Under the pieces are notes generated by a model. The model saw nothing but the letters and a program-made list of their open reading frames with translations, had not been told where the DNA came from and searched no databases. Positions 26,431 to 35,208 of a DNA stretch of 58,376 nucleotides are shown piece after piece (positions within the stretch are counted from its first letter, which is position 1; the number at the start of each line of letters is the position of its first letter). The position numbers and the translations under genes were made by a program. The stretch is from positions 1-58,376 of the forward strand of contig SLNJ01000031.1 in assembly GCA_007133065.1 (NCBI GenBank). The letters run 5' to 3'. The DNA comes from Opitutales bacterium. Lineage in GTDB: Bacteria > Verrucomicrobiota > Verrucomicrobiia > Opitutales > Oceanipulchritudinaceae.

Positions 26431-27420
26431 ATGAATATACTCGTAATCGGAGGGGCCGGATACATCGGCAGCCACTGCGTCCGGCTTCTACAGGAGGCGG
26501 GGCACCGTCCGGTGGTGCTCGACAACCTGGTGTTCGGGCACCGGGCGTCGGTCCCGGAGTCAGTGACCCTGGCCGAAGGGGACCTTGGAGATCGCGCGCT
26601 CGTGGCCGAGCTGCTGCGGCGGGAGGAGATCGCGCTTGTGATGCATTTCGCCGCGTTCGCATACGTCGGCGAGTCCGTATCCGATCCGCTCAAATATTAC
26701 GACAACAACGTCGCGCGCACGATCGCCCTGCTCGAAGCGATGCGCGATGCCGGAGTGGGCCGGTTTGTCTTCTCCTCCTCCTGCGCAACCTACGGCGTGC
26801 CGGAACGGCTTCCGATCACCGAAGATCTCCCGCAGCAGCCGATCAGCCCGTACGGACGGACAAAACTGGCCGTGGAGCAGATTCTTGGCGATTGCGCCCG
26901 CGCGCACGGGCTGAGTTCGGCCTCATTTCGCTACTTCAACGCTGCGGGCGCGGCGCCCGACGGCTCGATCGGCGAGGACCACGAGCCGGAAACGCACCTG
27001 ATTCCCCTCGCGATCCGCGCCGCAACCGGAACCGGCCCGGAACTGCGGATCTTTGGAACCGACTACGCGACGCCCGACGGCACATGCCTGCGCGATTATG
27101 TCCATGTGGACGACCTGAGCCGGGCGCACATCGCGGTGTTCGACCGGCTGGAGAAGCCGGGGCAGACCCTGGCCTACAACCTGGGCACCGGCCGGCCATG
27201 CAGTGTGCGCGAGGTGATCGCGACCGTCGGGACGGTGACCGGGAAGCACGTCCCCGTTCGCGAGGCGGACCGGCGCCCCGGGGATCCGTCGGAGCTGTAC
27301 GCCGACGCCACCCGCGCCCGCTCGGAACTCGATTGGATCCCCGGGTTCGCGGATATCACCGGCATCGTCGAAACCGCCTGGCGCTGGCACCGCAACCACC
27401 CCCAAGGCTACCGGGACTAG
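26431..27420 (+). CDS. galE: UDP-glucose 4-epimerase
   Basis: A 329-residue extended SDR with NAD motif GGAGYIGSH near residue 8, the FSSSCATYG catalytic Ser/Thr region, YGRTKLAVEQ with the Tyr-x3-Lys pair, FRYFNAAGA, and CLRDYVHVDDL. These are the specific GalE signatures; it interconverts UDP-glucose and UDP-galactose for surface polysaccharide. An in-frame ATG four codons upstream (26419) is possible, but 26431 gives the standard MNILVIGGAGYIG start. Confidence 0.95.
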   Translation: MNILVIGGAGYIGSHCVRLLQEAGHRPVVLDNLVFGHRASVPESVTLAEGDLGDRALVAELLRREEIALVMHFAAFAYVGESVSDPLKYYDNNVARTIALLEAMRDAGVGRFVFSSSCATYGVPERLPITEDLPQQPISPYGRTKLAVEQILGDCARAHGLSSASFRYFNAAGAAPDGSIGEDHEPETHLIPLAIRAATGTGPELRIFGTDYATPDGTCLRDYVHVDDLSRAHIAVFDRLEKPGQTLAYNLGTGRPCSVREVIATVGTVTGKHVPVREADRRPGDPSELYADATRARSELDWIPGFADITGIVETAWRWHRNHPQGYRD

Positions 27421-27480
27421 CTTCCAGCTCTTAAGATCGCGGTACCCCTGGCCCGGGCGGCCGGGCGGATTGGCGGGAAC

Positions 27481-28509
27481 TCACTGGGCGCCGGGGTGCA
27501 GCAGGATCTTGGCCTCGGGGATCTCCCCGGCAACCAGCTCCGGAAAGGCCTGGGTGCCGTAGGCGAGGGGTGCCTCGCGCGTCCAGCCCGCTTCGGTGAC
27601 CCGGCCGTCCGCGAGCAGCTGCACGGCGGCACGGAAATCATCCGGCGTGTACGCAAACGATCCGAGAATCCGGATCTCGCTGCGGGTGAGAAGGTTGATT
27701 GGGAGGGTGGTGTCGTCGATCCCGAGCCCGATGTTCATGAACGTCCCCCCGTTGTTGAGGAGCGCCATCGCGCACGAGCGGGTTGGCTGGAACCCGGCGG
27801 CATCGATGACGACGTCGACGCCTTCCGGGCCGGCGATCTCCCGCACCCGATCCGGCAGATCGTCGCCGCCGGCTTCCAGGGTGTGGGCGATTCCGGCCTT
27901 GCGCGCGATATCGAGGCGGGAGGCGTTTTTGTCGCTGATGACCACCCGGGCCGCGCCCATGATCTGAGCGACGCGCGCGCAGAGCAGCCCGATCGCCCCC
28001 GCGCCGATGACTGCAACGTTGGAGCCCACGGCGCCGGATAGCGCTCGCCGTGCCGCCCGCAGCGAGCAGGCGAGCGGTTCCGCCAGCGCGGCGCGCACAA
28101 GCGGCAGGTCGCTCGAAAGCGGTATTGCCTGCCCCGCGTCGACGACGACGAATTCTGCAAACGCCCCCGGTCCGTGAATACCGACAATCCGGCGGTCTCC
28201 ACACAGATTGGGGAGGCCGCGGCGGCAGTGGCTGCACGAGCCGCAGCTGGTCAACGGGTTGACCGTGACACGGTCCCCGGCGGCGAGCCATTCGACCGCA
28301 TCCCCGACCGCCGCGATCGTTCCGGAGAACTCATGCCCCATGAGAAGCGGGGGCCGACGCAGGCTGTTGTGGCCCAAAAACCCCTCGAGTTCGGAGCCGC
28401 AGATTCCAACGGTGTGCACTTGCACCAGGATCTGGCCGGCGGCGGGTGCCGGCCGTTCGAGGCGCACCATCTCCATCCGCTCGATGTCCGCCCAGAGCAG
28501 TGCCTCCAT
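27481..28509 (-). CDS. Zinc-dependent alcohol/polyol dehydrogenase (MDR family)
   Basis: A 342-residue medium-chain dehydrogenase. The catalytic-zinc residues are in GICGSELEG and GHEFSGTI, the structural-zinc cysteines in CGSCSHCRRGLPNLC, and the NAD fold in VIGAGAIGLLCA. This is the sorbitol/threonine-dehydrogenase-like group acting on a secondary alcohol. The start at 28509 (MEALLWADIERMEMV) fits the family; a longer frame reaches 28599. About 55-85 bp upstream of the start, 28562-28568 and 28587-28593 form a perfect 7-bp inverted repeat (GTGCGGG), possibly an operator. The gene is convergent with galE. Confidence 0.92.
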   Translation of the reverse strand: MEALLWADIERMEMVRLERPAPAAGQILVQVHTVGICGSELEGFLGHNSLRRPPLLMGHEFSGTIAAVGDAVEWLAAGDRVTVNPLTSCGSCSHCRRGLPNLCGDRRIVGIHGPGAFAEFVVVDAGQAIPLSSDLPLVRAALAEPLACSLRAARRALSGAVGSNVAVIGAGAIGLLCARVAQIMGAARVVISDKNASRLDIARKAGIAHTLEAGGDDLPDRVREIAGPEGVDVVIDAAGFQPTRSCAMALLNNGGTFMNIGLGIDDTTLPINLLTRSEIRILGSFAYTPDDFRAAVQLLADGRVTEAGWTREAPLAYGTQAFPELVAGEIPEAKILLHPGAQ

Positions 28510-28676
28510 AAACTCGCCCGTCGATTGCGTGGTCCGGGGTTTTGCCTGTTCGATTTGCATGGTGCGGGTTGGGTAAGGCAGCGTATCCCGCACCCGCAAC
28601 CCACATCAAGCGGAAACGGTCCCCGATTTTATTTGAAATGCACGCTCGGATCCCTTTCTCTCACTGCCGTACCAAT

Positions 28677-28751
28677 TGCCTGGTGGTGTAATCGGCAGCA
28701 CGACGGGTTCTGGCCCCGTTAGTCCAGGTTCGAATCCTGGCCGGGCAGCCA
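28677..28751 (+). tRNA. tRNA-Gln (anticodon CUG)
   Basis: A 75-nt cloverleaf with encoded CCA. Acceptor arms TGCCTGG (28677-28683) and CCGGGCA (28741-28747) pair with one G-T; the anticodon stem ACGGG/CCCGT encloses loop TTCTGGC, giving anticodon CTG at 28710-28712; the T arm is CCAGG-TTCGAAT-CCTGG. The discriminator is G, then CCA. It reads the glutamine codon CAG. A repeat element begins less than 100 bp downstream. Confidence 0.97.
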
Positions 28752-28837
28752 TGCGACGCACTCCGCCGGCTGATCGCCTGCGGCCGGTACCGGGAATGCA
28801 CGACGGATCGCATGGTTCGTGAAGCCCGGACGCTTCC

Positions 28838-29025
28838 GGCTCACCCTCAGGGCCATTTCATCTGGGGGCTCGTGGGGCAAGTGCCCTGTTGGCCGCCTGT
28901 TGGAGCCCGCCTTTAGGCGGTTTTGGAGCTCAAGTGGGGCCGCATGAATCAATTCGGCAGGCTCATGACAGGTGCGGAACTTGCTCCAACGATCGCCCCT
29001 GGATGAAATGGCCCTGGGTTCACCC
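28838..29025. repeat. Inverted-repeat intergenic element downstream of tRNA-Gln
   Basis: The arms 28838-28882 and 28979-29025 are imperfect reverse complements sharing the core CAGGGCCATTTCATC and a GGGGC-TCGT-GG-GCAAGT tail. Inside lies a hairpin at 28899-28920 (core CCGCCTTTAGGCGG preceded by GTTGGAG), the same type as in the 9239-9436 element. The left-arm segment 28857-28891 recurs at 51666-51700. The 340-bp gap between the tRNA and the ketosynthase gene holds nothing else I can name. Confidence 0.7.
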
Positions 29026-29090
29026 TCTCTGTCCCGCTTTCTCGGATTGACACCGGCGGAGCGGGCTGTCGTTCTTTTCTGTTTTGACCT

Positions 29091-30329
29091 ATGGAGCTGT
29101 CGCGTATCGTTATCACGGGCGTTGGGCTTACGGCGTCCAATGGAGACTCGCTTCCGGAATTCCGTCGCAACCTGCTCGACGGGGTTGCCCGGATTGAGAA
29201 CATGGAGATCCGGTACATGGGCCGGATCCATGCCGGCGTGTGTCACTACGACGCGCGCAGGCATCAGGGACGCAAGGAGATAAGGAACGGAACCCGCGCC
29301 GGGAGCATCGCGATTTACTGCAGCCGGGAGGCGGTCGCGGACGCCGGGGTCGCCTGGAATGGCCGGGAGACCGAGCGGGTTGGGGTCTATCTCGGGATCA
29401 CGGAACACGGGAACGTGGAGACGGAGAACGAGATCTACAATATTTCGCAGTATAACTACGATACACGATTCTGGACACACCACCACAACCCCCGTACCGT
29501 GGCGAATAATCCCGCGGGCGAGGTGACGATGAACATGGGAGTTCGCGGGCCGCACTACACAATTGGAGCTGCCTGCGCCGCTGGAAATGCAGGGCTGATC
29601 CAAGCCGTGCAAATGCTGCGCCTGGGCGAGGTCGACCTAGCGCTCGCCGGAGGAGTCAGCGAGAGCATTCGCAGTTTCGGGATTTTTGCCGGGTTCAGGA
29701 GCCAGGGCGCTCTGGCGCACCATGAGGACCCGAACCGTGCCAGCCGGCCCTTCGACAAGGCGCGCAACGGGATTGTGGTGAGCGAGGGAGGCGCGGTGTA
29801 TACGCTCGAGCGCCTGGAGGACGCGCGCGCCAGAGGCGCACGCATCTACGGCGAGATTGTCGGCTATCACTTGAACTCCGACGCGGCGGACGCGGTCCTG
29901 CCGCACGCGGAACGTCAGGCTCAGTGCATGCGCCGGGCTCTGGCCTCGGCGAACCTCGAACCAACCGATGTCGATATCGTGAGCAGCCACGCCACCGCGA
30001 CGCCGCAGGGGGATATCCAGGAGTGCATCGCCCTTCGGGAGGTCTTCGAGAATTGTCCCCGCACGTACATCAACAACACAAAATCCTTCATTGGGCATGC
30101 GATGGGAGCCGCCGGAGCCCTGGAGCTGGCCGGGAATCTTCCCGCATTTGAGGACCGGCAGGCGCATCCCACGATCAACGTGGACGACCTTGACGAATCG
30201 TGTGCAATGCCCAACCTTGTTCTCAACCGGTCTGTCGCCCTGGACCGGGCTGAAGTGATTCTGAACAACTCCTTCGGTATGCTGGGCATCAACTCCTGCC
30301 TGGTCGTGAAAAAGTTTGCAGACGATTAA
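29091..30329 (+). CDS. Beta-ketoacyl-ACP synthase (FabF/KAS II-like)
   Basis: A 412-residue thiolase-fold ketosynthase with the Cys-His-His triad: Cys162 (GAACAAGN), His300 (SSHATATPQGD, in place of the usual NAHGTSTP) and His336 (FIGHAMGAAG). It performs decarboxylative condensation of acyl-ACP with malonyl-ACP. It has an unusual Tyr/His-rich stretch before the active site (about 116-135). An ACP gene follows 25 bp later and an FAD-dependent desaturase-like gene after that, so this is a dedicated condensing enzyme for a special acyl product rather than primary FabF. The product is unknown. Confidence 0.92.
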   Translation: MELSRIVITGVGLTASNGDSLPEFRRNLLDGVARIENMEIRYMGRIHAGVCHYDARRHQGRKEIRNGTRAGSIAIYCSREAVADAGVAWNGRETERVGVYLGITEHGNVETENEIYNISQYNYDTRFWTHHHNPRTVANNPAGEVTMNMGVRGPHYTIGAACAAGNAGLIQAVQMLRLGEVDLALAGGVSESIRSFGIFAGFRSQGALAHHEDPNRASRPFDKARNGIVVSEGGAVYTLERLEDARARGARIYGEIVGYHLNSDAADAVLPHAERQAQCMRRALASANLEPTDVDIVSSHATATPQGDIQECIALREVFENCPRTYINNTKSFIGHAMGAAGALELAGNLPAFEDRQAHPTINVDDLDESCAMPNLVLNRSVALDRAEVILNNSFGMLGINSCLVVKKFADD

Positions 30330-30354
30330 CCGACCTACTACAAGACGCGCCAAT

Positions 30355-30612
30355 ATGACGAAAGAAGAGTGCAAGCAAATCGTTCTCGATATCATCGCGG
30401 AAATCGCTCCCGATGAGGATTTGAGCGATGTCAAACCCGACGTGCGATTGCGCGATCAGCTCGAGTTGGACTCGATGGATTTCCTCGATATCGTCATGGA
30501 GCTTCGGAAGCAGCACGGCATCGAAGTACCGGAGGATGATTATCCGCAGCTCGCGACGCTGGACAGCTGCGCCGAGTACCTCACCCCGAAATTCAACGCC
30601 GTCAACGCCTGA
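30355..30612 (+). CDS. Acyl carrier protein
   Basis: An 85-residue acidic four-helix carrier protein with the phosphopantetheine serine at Ser40 in LELDSMDFLDIV. The ATG at 30355 gives the standard MTKEECKQIV start. It lies between a ketosynthase and an FAD oxidoreductase and is most likely dedicated to that cluster. A phosphopantetheinyl transferase is not in the window. Confidence 0.93.
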   Translation: MTKEECKQIVLDIIAEIAPDEDLSDVKPDVRLRDQLELDSMDFLDIVMELRKQHGIEVPEDDYPQLATLDSCAEYLTPKFNAVNA

Positions 30613-30633
30613 CGGACGGATCTGTTCCCGCGG

Positions 30634-32067
30634 TTGCGTCCGCTCTCCCATAAGCATTACCATACCGTTATCATCGGTTGTGGCATGTCCGGGCTCGCTG
30701 CGGGCATCCGGCTCGCGCAGTTCGGCCGGAACGTGCTGATCCTGGAGCGTCACAACGCGCCGGGAGGGTTGAACAGCTTCTACGCGCTCGCCGGGCGCAA
30801 GTTCGACGTCGGTCTTCACGCGGTCACAAACTACGTCCCGCAAGGCGTGCGCACCGGGCCGCTGGTGAAGATCTGCCGGCAACTGCGCATCGGTCGTGAC
30901 GAGCTGGATCTATGCCCCCAGCACGGTTCGCGCGTGGCGTTTCCCGGAGAGGACCTTCGCTTCAACAACGACTTCGCCCTCCTTGAATCGGAGGTGGCGC
31001 GGGTGTTTCCCCGGTCGATCGACGCGTTCCGGACGCTTGTCTCCCGTATCCGGGAGTATGACGACACGCACCTCGACGAAAGCAGGGCGCCCTCCGCCCG
31101 AACCATTCTCGAAACAGCGCTTCCCGACCGCCGGTTGCGGGAGATGCTCTTGTGTCCGCTGATGTACTACGGAAGCGCCCGGCCCGGGGACATGGATTTC
31201 GATCAATTCGTCACGTTGTTCAAAGCGGTCTTTCTCGAGGGGTTTGCCCGTCCCTTCGAGGGGGTGCGGCGCATCATTCGCGTCCTGCTGCAGCGTTACC
31301 GCGAGGCGGGAGGTGAGCGGCGGATGAAGTGCGGGGTCCGGAGCCTGCGGGTTGCCGGCGGCCGTGTGTCCGAACTCGAACTGGACGACGGCCGGTTGAT
31401 CACGGCGGATCACGTGATTTCGTCGATCGGCCGCCTGGAGACGTTGCGGCTGTGTGCGGATCGACCCAGCGCAGCGGAGGATGTTGAGGCGGGGCCGCTC
31501 AGTTTCGCGGAGAGTATTGCGGTGCTCGACGTACCTCCTGCGTCGCTCGGCTGCAGCGAGACCATTGTGTTTTTCAACGACAGTCCCAGCTTTGCGTACG
31601 GGTCGCCCGAGCACGATCTGATCGACACCCGCAGCGGTGTGATCTGCGTGCCGAACAACTATGCGTACGGGGACGATCAGGATCTCGATGAAGGATTTTT
31701 TCGCGTGACCGCCCTTGCGTCGTACGCGGGGTGGACGGGCCTTCCGGAGGAGCGATACCAGGCGGAGAAGCGGCGATGCTACGCGCGGATGCAGGATTCT
31801 GCCGTTCGGTTCCTCCCGGGGGTTGCGTGTGAGGAGTTGCAGGCGCACACGCGGACGACTGACATGTTCACGCCGCGCACGATCGAGCGGTTTACCGGGC
31901 ATATCAGCGGGGCCGTGTACGGCGCTCCGGACAAGGTGCGAGACGGCCGCACCCATCTCGACAACCTGTACCTGTGCGGTACCGACCAGGGATTTCTCGG
32001 AATCGTTGGGGCGATGCTGAGCGGTATTTCGATGGCCAATCTCCACATCATCCGCAAGGAAGGATGA
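30634..32067 (+). CDS. FAD-dependent phytoene desaturase-like oxidoreductase
   Basis: A 477-residue CrtI/retinol-saturase-like flavoprotein: N-terminal dinucleotide motif VIIGCGMSGLAAG (12-24) followed by LILERHNAPGGLNSF, and C-terminal FAD-binding LYLCGTDQGFLGIVGAMLSG. Such enzymes desaturate or saturate hydrophobic substrates; with a ketosynthase and ACP upstream, the substrate may be an acyl chain on the ACP. The only start that keeps the Rossmann strand intact is TTG at 30634, 22 bp after the ACP stop; no upstream in-frame ATG exists. A rare start codon may set its level below the ACP. Confidence 0.88.
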   Translation: MRPLSHKHYHTVIIGCGMSGLAAGIRLAQFGRNVLILERHNAPGGLNSFYALAGRKFDVGLHAVTNYVPQGVRTGPLVKICRQLRIGRDELDLCPQHGSRVAFPGEDLRFNNDFALLESEVARVFPRSIDAFRTLVSRIREYDDTHLDESRAPSARTILETALPDRRLREMLLCPLMYYGSARPGDMDFDQFVTLFKAVFLEGFARPFEGVRRIIRVLLQRYREAGGERRMKCGVRSLRVAGGRVSELELDDGRLITADHVISSIGRLETLRLCADRPSAAEDVEAGPLSFAESIAVLDVPPASLGCSETIVFFNDSPSFAYGSPEHDLIDTRSGVICVPNNYAYGDDQDLDEGFFRVTALASYAGWTGLPEERYQAEKRRCYARMQDSAVRFLPGVACEELQAHTRTTDMFTPRTIERFTGHISGAVYGAPDKVRDGRTHLDNLYLCGTDQGFLGIVGAMLSGISMANLHIIRKEG

Positions 32068-32072
32068 GCCGT

Positions 32073-32216
32073 TTATCCGAACACGACGTATGCCATCTGA
32101 AAGAGAAGGTAGAGGAGGATGGCGATGACGACCCAGGAAAGCGGCCAGTTGCGGGGCTCTTTTTTCGCAGGCGCTTTGGAATTTTCTCGGTTTGCGTTTG
32201 ACGGATCGGAAGCCAT
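32073..32216 (-). CDS. 47-residue single-pass membrane mini-protein (hypothetical)
   Basis: In the gap between the FAD oxidoreductase and clpS, the minus strand encodes 47 residues: a hydrophilic N-terminus of about 24 residues (MASDPSNANRE, then Lys/Pro-rich), then one strongly hydrophobic helix (SWVVIAILLYLLFQMAYVV) and a stop. ATG 32216 has a GGGGA a little close upstream. Topology would be N-in by its positive residues. The plus strand carries no gene here, so it is not a shadow. I do not recognise it, and expression is unproven. Confidence 0.5.
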   Translation of the reverse strand: MASDPSNANRENSKAPAKKEPRNWPLSWVVIAILLYLLFQMAYVVFG

Positions 32217-32287
32217 GGTCCCCGATACTGTCAGGCAACCGGTGCCTTTGCCAATCGTTCCATTTCATAAATTGAGAGAGCGCATCC

Positions 32288-32575
32288 ATGGCTGTCACTG
32301 AGACCACGCCGGAGAGAAAGAGCAAAACCCGGTCCCGGGAGAGCCCGATCTGGCATGTCATCGTCCTCAACGATCCGGTGAATCTCATGTCCTATGTGGT
32401 CATGGTCTTCCGGCGGGTGTTCGGATTCTCCGCCGAGAGGGCGCGCCGCCACATGCTCGAAGTGCACCGACAGGGGCGTTCCCGCCTCTGGAGCGGAGAG
32501 CGCGAGAAGGCCGAGGCGTACGCTCATACCTTGCAAAAATGGCAGTTGACTGCGATCCTTGAATCCGATGGTTGA
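32288..32575 (+). CDS. clpS: ATP-dependent Clp protease adaptor ClpS
   Basis: A 95-residue protein with a flexible charged N-terminus and the ClpS core: VIVLNDPVNLMSYVVMVFRRVFG (ClpA-binding and N-degron pocket), MLEVHRQGRS, and EKAEAYAHTLQKWQL. It delivers N-end-rule substrates to ClpAP/ClpCP. The next gene overlaps it by 8 bp. clpA/clpC is not in the window. Confidence 0.94.
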   Translation: MAVTETTPERKSKTRSRESPIWHVIVLNDPVNLMSYVVMVFRRVFGFSAERARRHMLEVHRQGRSRLWSGEREKAEAYAHTLQKWQLTAILESDG

Positions 32576-33041
32576 AATCCATTTGAACCTGGATCCGGAG
32601 TCCCGCCGTACCCTGACGGAATCCCTGGCCGAGTACGCACTGGGATTCGAAACCGGCCGTTCCTCGGAAACAGCGCCCGGCGACCTGGATCCGGACCTGC
32701 AGGATTTGTGGCGGCGCGAACTCGAGCAGCAGCTGCGCGAGGATGCCGAGCAGTTGCTCGCCTATTTCTGCGCCGAGGATTTGGGAAAGGGTGTCATCCG
32801 CCTGGACGCGGATGAGGCGGATGCGGTGATGCGGGCATGTTCCGCGGTCCGGCTGCACATTCGCGAGCTGGTCCTGGAGGGGGTTTCGGATGCCAGCCTG
32901 GAATCCGGAGACTTTGACGTGGAGAAGCTCTCGGCGAAGGAGCAGCGCGGGCTGCAATGCTATATCTTTCTCGCGGCACTCCAGTCGCACCTGGTGGAGG
33001 CGATCGACCCGGATTCGGCGGAATCCGGGAATGAATTCTGA
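32568..33041 (+). CDS. DUF2017-like helical protein partnered with ClpS
   Basis: A 157-residue, strongly acidic, all-helical protein. In the middle it has WRRELEQQLREDAEQLL and near the end LSAKEQRGLQCYIFLAALQSHLVEAI, which resemble DUF2017, a family usually encoded next to clpS in actinobacteria. Function is unknown. The ATG at 32568 overlaps the clpS end; a TTG at 32559 is also possible. The overlap implies coupled translation and a shared role in Clp adaptor function. Confidence 0.65.
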   Translation: MVEIHLNLDPESRRTLTESLAEYALGFETGRSSETAPGDLDPDLQDLWRRELEQQLREDAEQLLAYFCAEDLGKGVIRLDADEADAVMRACSAVRLHIRELVLEGVSDASLESGDFDVEKLSAKEQRGLQCYIFLAALQSHLVEAIDPDSAESGNEF

Positions 33042-33059
33042 CGCCCACGCGGCCCTCCG

Positions 33060-34085
33060 ATGCCTCTGGGTTCCCATGTTCCGGCCGTCAGTGTGGTGCT
33101 GCCGTTTCGCAATCCCGGTGCGACTCTGGTGCGCGCGATCGAAAGCATCCGAGTTCAGGATTTCGTGGATTGGGAGTTGATCCTGGTGGACAACGCGTCG
33201 ACAGACCGATCGCTCGAACGATCGGCGGCCGCCGCTGCCGACGATCGGATTCGTGTGGTGACGGAACCGCGTGCCGGTATTGTCCCCGCCCTGAAAACCG
33301 GGCTGGCCGCGGCCCGGGCGCCCCTGATCGCCCGGATGGACGCGGACGACGTTGCCGCGCCGGAACGACTTGGCGAGCAGACCCGGTTCCTCCGCAGCCA
33401 CCCGGAGGTCGGCCTCTGTGCAACGCGGGTGCGATTTGCCGGGGATCGTGCGGTCGCCCGCGGGTACGCGTTGTACGTGGATTGGACAAACGATCTGCTC
33501 ACGCACAGCGATATCGCACTGAACCGGTTCGTCGAGAGTCCGATCGCGCATCCGTCGGTCTGCTTTCGGACCGCGTGTGTCGAGCGTTTCGGGGGGTATC
33601 GCGACGGTCCGTTCCCCGAGGATTACGAACTCTGGTTGCGGTGGCTGGAGGCCGGCGTGCGCATGGAGAAGCTGCCGGACTTCCTCCTCGAGTGGCACGA
33701 TCCTCCATCGCGGATTTCCCGGTCCGATCCGCGCTATGCTTCGGAGGCGTTTTTTGCGGTCAAGTCGCCCTACCTGGCGCGCTTTGTGGTGGCCCGACAA
33801 GGTTCACGTCCGCTCTGGCAGTGGGGCGCGGGACGGGAGACACGCCGCCGCACCCGATGTTTCGTGGAGGCCGGCATGACGGTTGCTGCGTACGTCGACG
33901 TCGATCCGAAGCGGATTGGGCAGAGCATCGCGGGGATCCCTGTGTATGCGCCGGAGGCCATTCCAACGGCTGGAGAGGTCTACGTGATCGCCTGCGTAGC
34001 GGTTCGCGGCGCGCGCGAACGCATCCGGCGGCTGCTTGCGGGGCGGGGGTATGAAGAGGGAACGGACTTCGTCTGTGCCGGGTAG
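33060..34085 (+). CDS. Family 2 glycosyltransferase
   Basis: A 341-residue GT-A enzyme: nucleotide-binding SVVLPFRNPGATL and LILVDNASTD at the start, the metal-binding DADD, and an acceptor-site PEDYELWLRWLEAG (about 181-194). After residue 240 there is an extra C-terminal domain (WQWGAGRETRRR, AYVDVDPKRIGQ) that looks like a small Rossmann-like unit also seen in other GT2 proteins. It transfers a sugar to surface polysaccharide or lipid; no other polysaccharide genes are adjacent. No membrane segment is visible, so it is probably cytoplasmic. Confidence 0.9.
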   Translation: MPLGSHVPAVSVVLPFRNPGATLVRAIESIRVQDFVDWELILVDNASTDRSLERSAAAAADDRIRVVTEPRAGIVPALKTGLAAARAPLIARMDADDVAAPERLGEQTRFLRSHPEVGLCATRVRFAGDRAVARGYALYVDWTNDLLTHSDIALNRFVESPIAHPSVCFRTACVERFGGYRDGPFPEDYELWLRWLEAGVRMEKLPDFLLEWHDPPSRISRSDPRYASEAFFAVKSPYLARFVVARQGSRPLWQWGAGRETRRRTRCFVEAGMTVAAYVDVDPKRIGQSIAGIPVYAPEAIPTAGEVYVIACVAVRGARERIRRLLAGRGYEEGTDFVCAG

Positions 34086-34155
34086 CGTGTCGCTCGGATG
34101 GCACGCACCATGATGGTCGTGCATTCGGCCCTGCGTTCGGTGTTTGCCGGCCGGT

Positions 34156-35052
34156 TCAACAGATGAAACTGCGAAAGTCCTCCACTTCACCGGGAAAGCC
34201 GCGGTCGACGCCCTTGCTGAGGACGGCGATGGCGTCGTGGGAGTGCAACGATTCCAGGTGGGCGCAGGCGATCTGGAAATCAAAAATGCGCGGATCGGCG
34301 TCGAGTTGCTCGTAGATGAGCCGAACGGCGTCTTCCACGAATTTCAAATGGGTGGCGTTCAATTCGGCGAAAGCCTGTTCGTCCTGGCGCCGCACCATGA
34401 CCTGGGTCTCGGTTTGAAGGGCCTTGTGACAGTGCACGCGCAGGTCTTCGACGGAAACAAAATGGCCGTGCCGAACCTCGATGCTGACGCGTGCCTTGCT
34501 GCGTTGGGAGTGCGGGAGTGCCGCGCGGGAGTGTCGCGCGCGGGCGTCCTCCGCCAGGCGCGCGGAGCAAGGGCAGGCGCTTGAGTATACGAAGTCGAAG
34601 TGGATCCGCTTTCGGAAGCGATCGAGGTCGTCGAGAATCCCCTCGTAACTGACGTCGTAGTATTGCCAACCGGCCAAGTCGCTCCTGAGGCTGTTCAGGA
34701 GAATCGGGTAGCGAAAACTCAGCTTGATACGGGCACGGCTGGCATCGAGGTGTTCTTTGTAGGCGTGGAGAATCTCTTCGAGCAGCTCAATCGTGAAGAC
34801 CCGATCCTTGAACTCATAAAAGACCCGCATGATCCGGGACATGTTGATGCCCTTCTGGTCCGCCGCGAGCGACACCGTGCCGGTAACCGAGGTCTCGAGC
34901 GTGTGGGTGCGCTCGTCCACGGTGAGGAACTGCAGCGGTATGCGAAAGTTGGAGATCCCGACCTGGAGAATCGGTACGTTTGCGCCGAGAACCTCGGCGG
35001 CTCCGGAATTCTGGATGTCGGGCAGGTGGAACTGGGATTCGGATTGTTGCAT
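34156..35052 (-). CDS. folE2: GTP cyclohydrolase I type 2 (FolE2)
   Basis: A 298-residue FolE2/MptA-type enzyme converting GTP to 7,8-dihydroneopterin triphosphate for folate. The key metal-cysteine region is [12 protein letters not shown] with Cys160 and Cys162, and [13 protein letters not shown] near the N-terminus is family-typical. This metal-promiscuous isozyme often replaces zinc-dependent FolE. It lies alone on the minus strand, divergent from the M55 peptidase gene. Confidence 0.94.
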   Translation of the reverse strand: MQQSESQFHLPDIQNSGAAEVLGANVPILQVGISNFRIPLQFLTVDERTHTLETSVTGTVSLAADQKGINMSRIMRVFYEFKDRVFTIELLEEILHAYKEHLDASRARIKLSFRYPILLNSLRSDLAGWQYYDVSYEGILDDLDRFRKRIHFDFVYSSACPCSARLAEDARARHSRAALPHSQRSKARVSIEVRHGHFVSVEDLRVHCHKALQTETQVMVRRQDEQAFAELNATHLKFVEDAVRLIYEQLDADPRIFDFQIACAHLESLHSHDAIAVLSKGVDRGFPGEVEDFRSFIC

Positions 35053-35208
35053 TGCGGTGAATGGTCTCGAACAAGGACAGGGCCCTGTATTCTGAGCGGT
35101 CCGCCCCCGGTTTTACGGGTCGCGGGTTCGCCTGGATTACCACAAGCTTTAAGTGTTGCAGGTACATTGAGATTTGCAAGGATGCGATTGAGATTGAATG
35201 GTGGTTTT

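Noticed and set aside
28677..29025. Integrative element at tRNA-Gln
   Set aside because: No integrase and no duplicated tRNA 3' end was found in the window; only the repeat element is supported.
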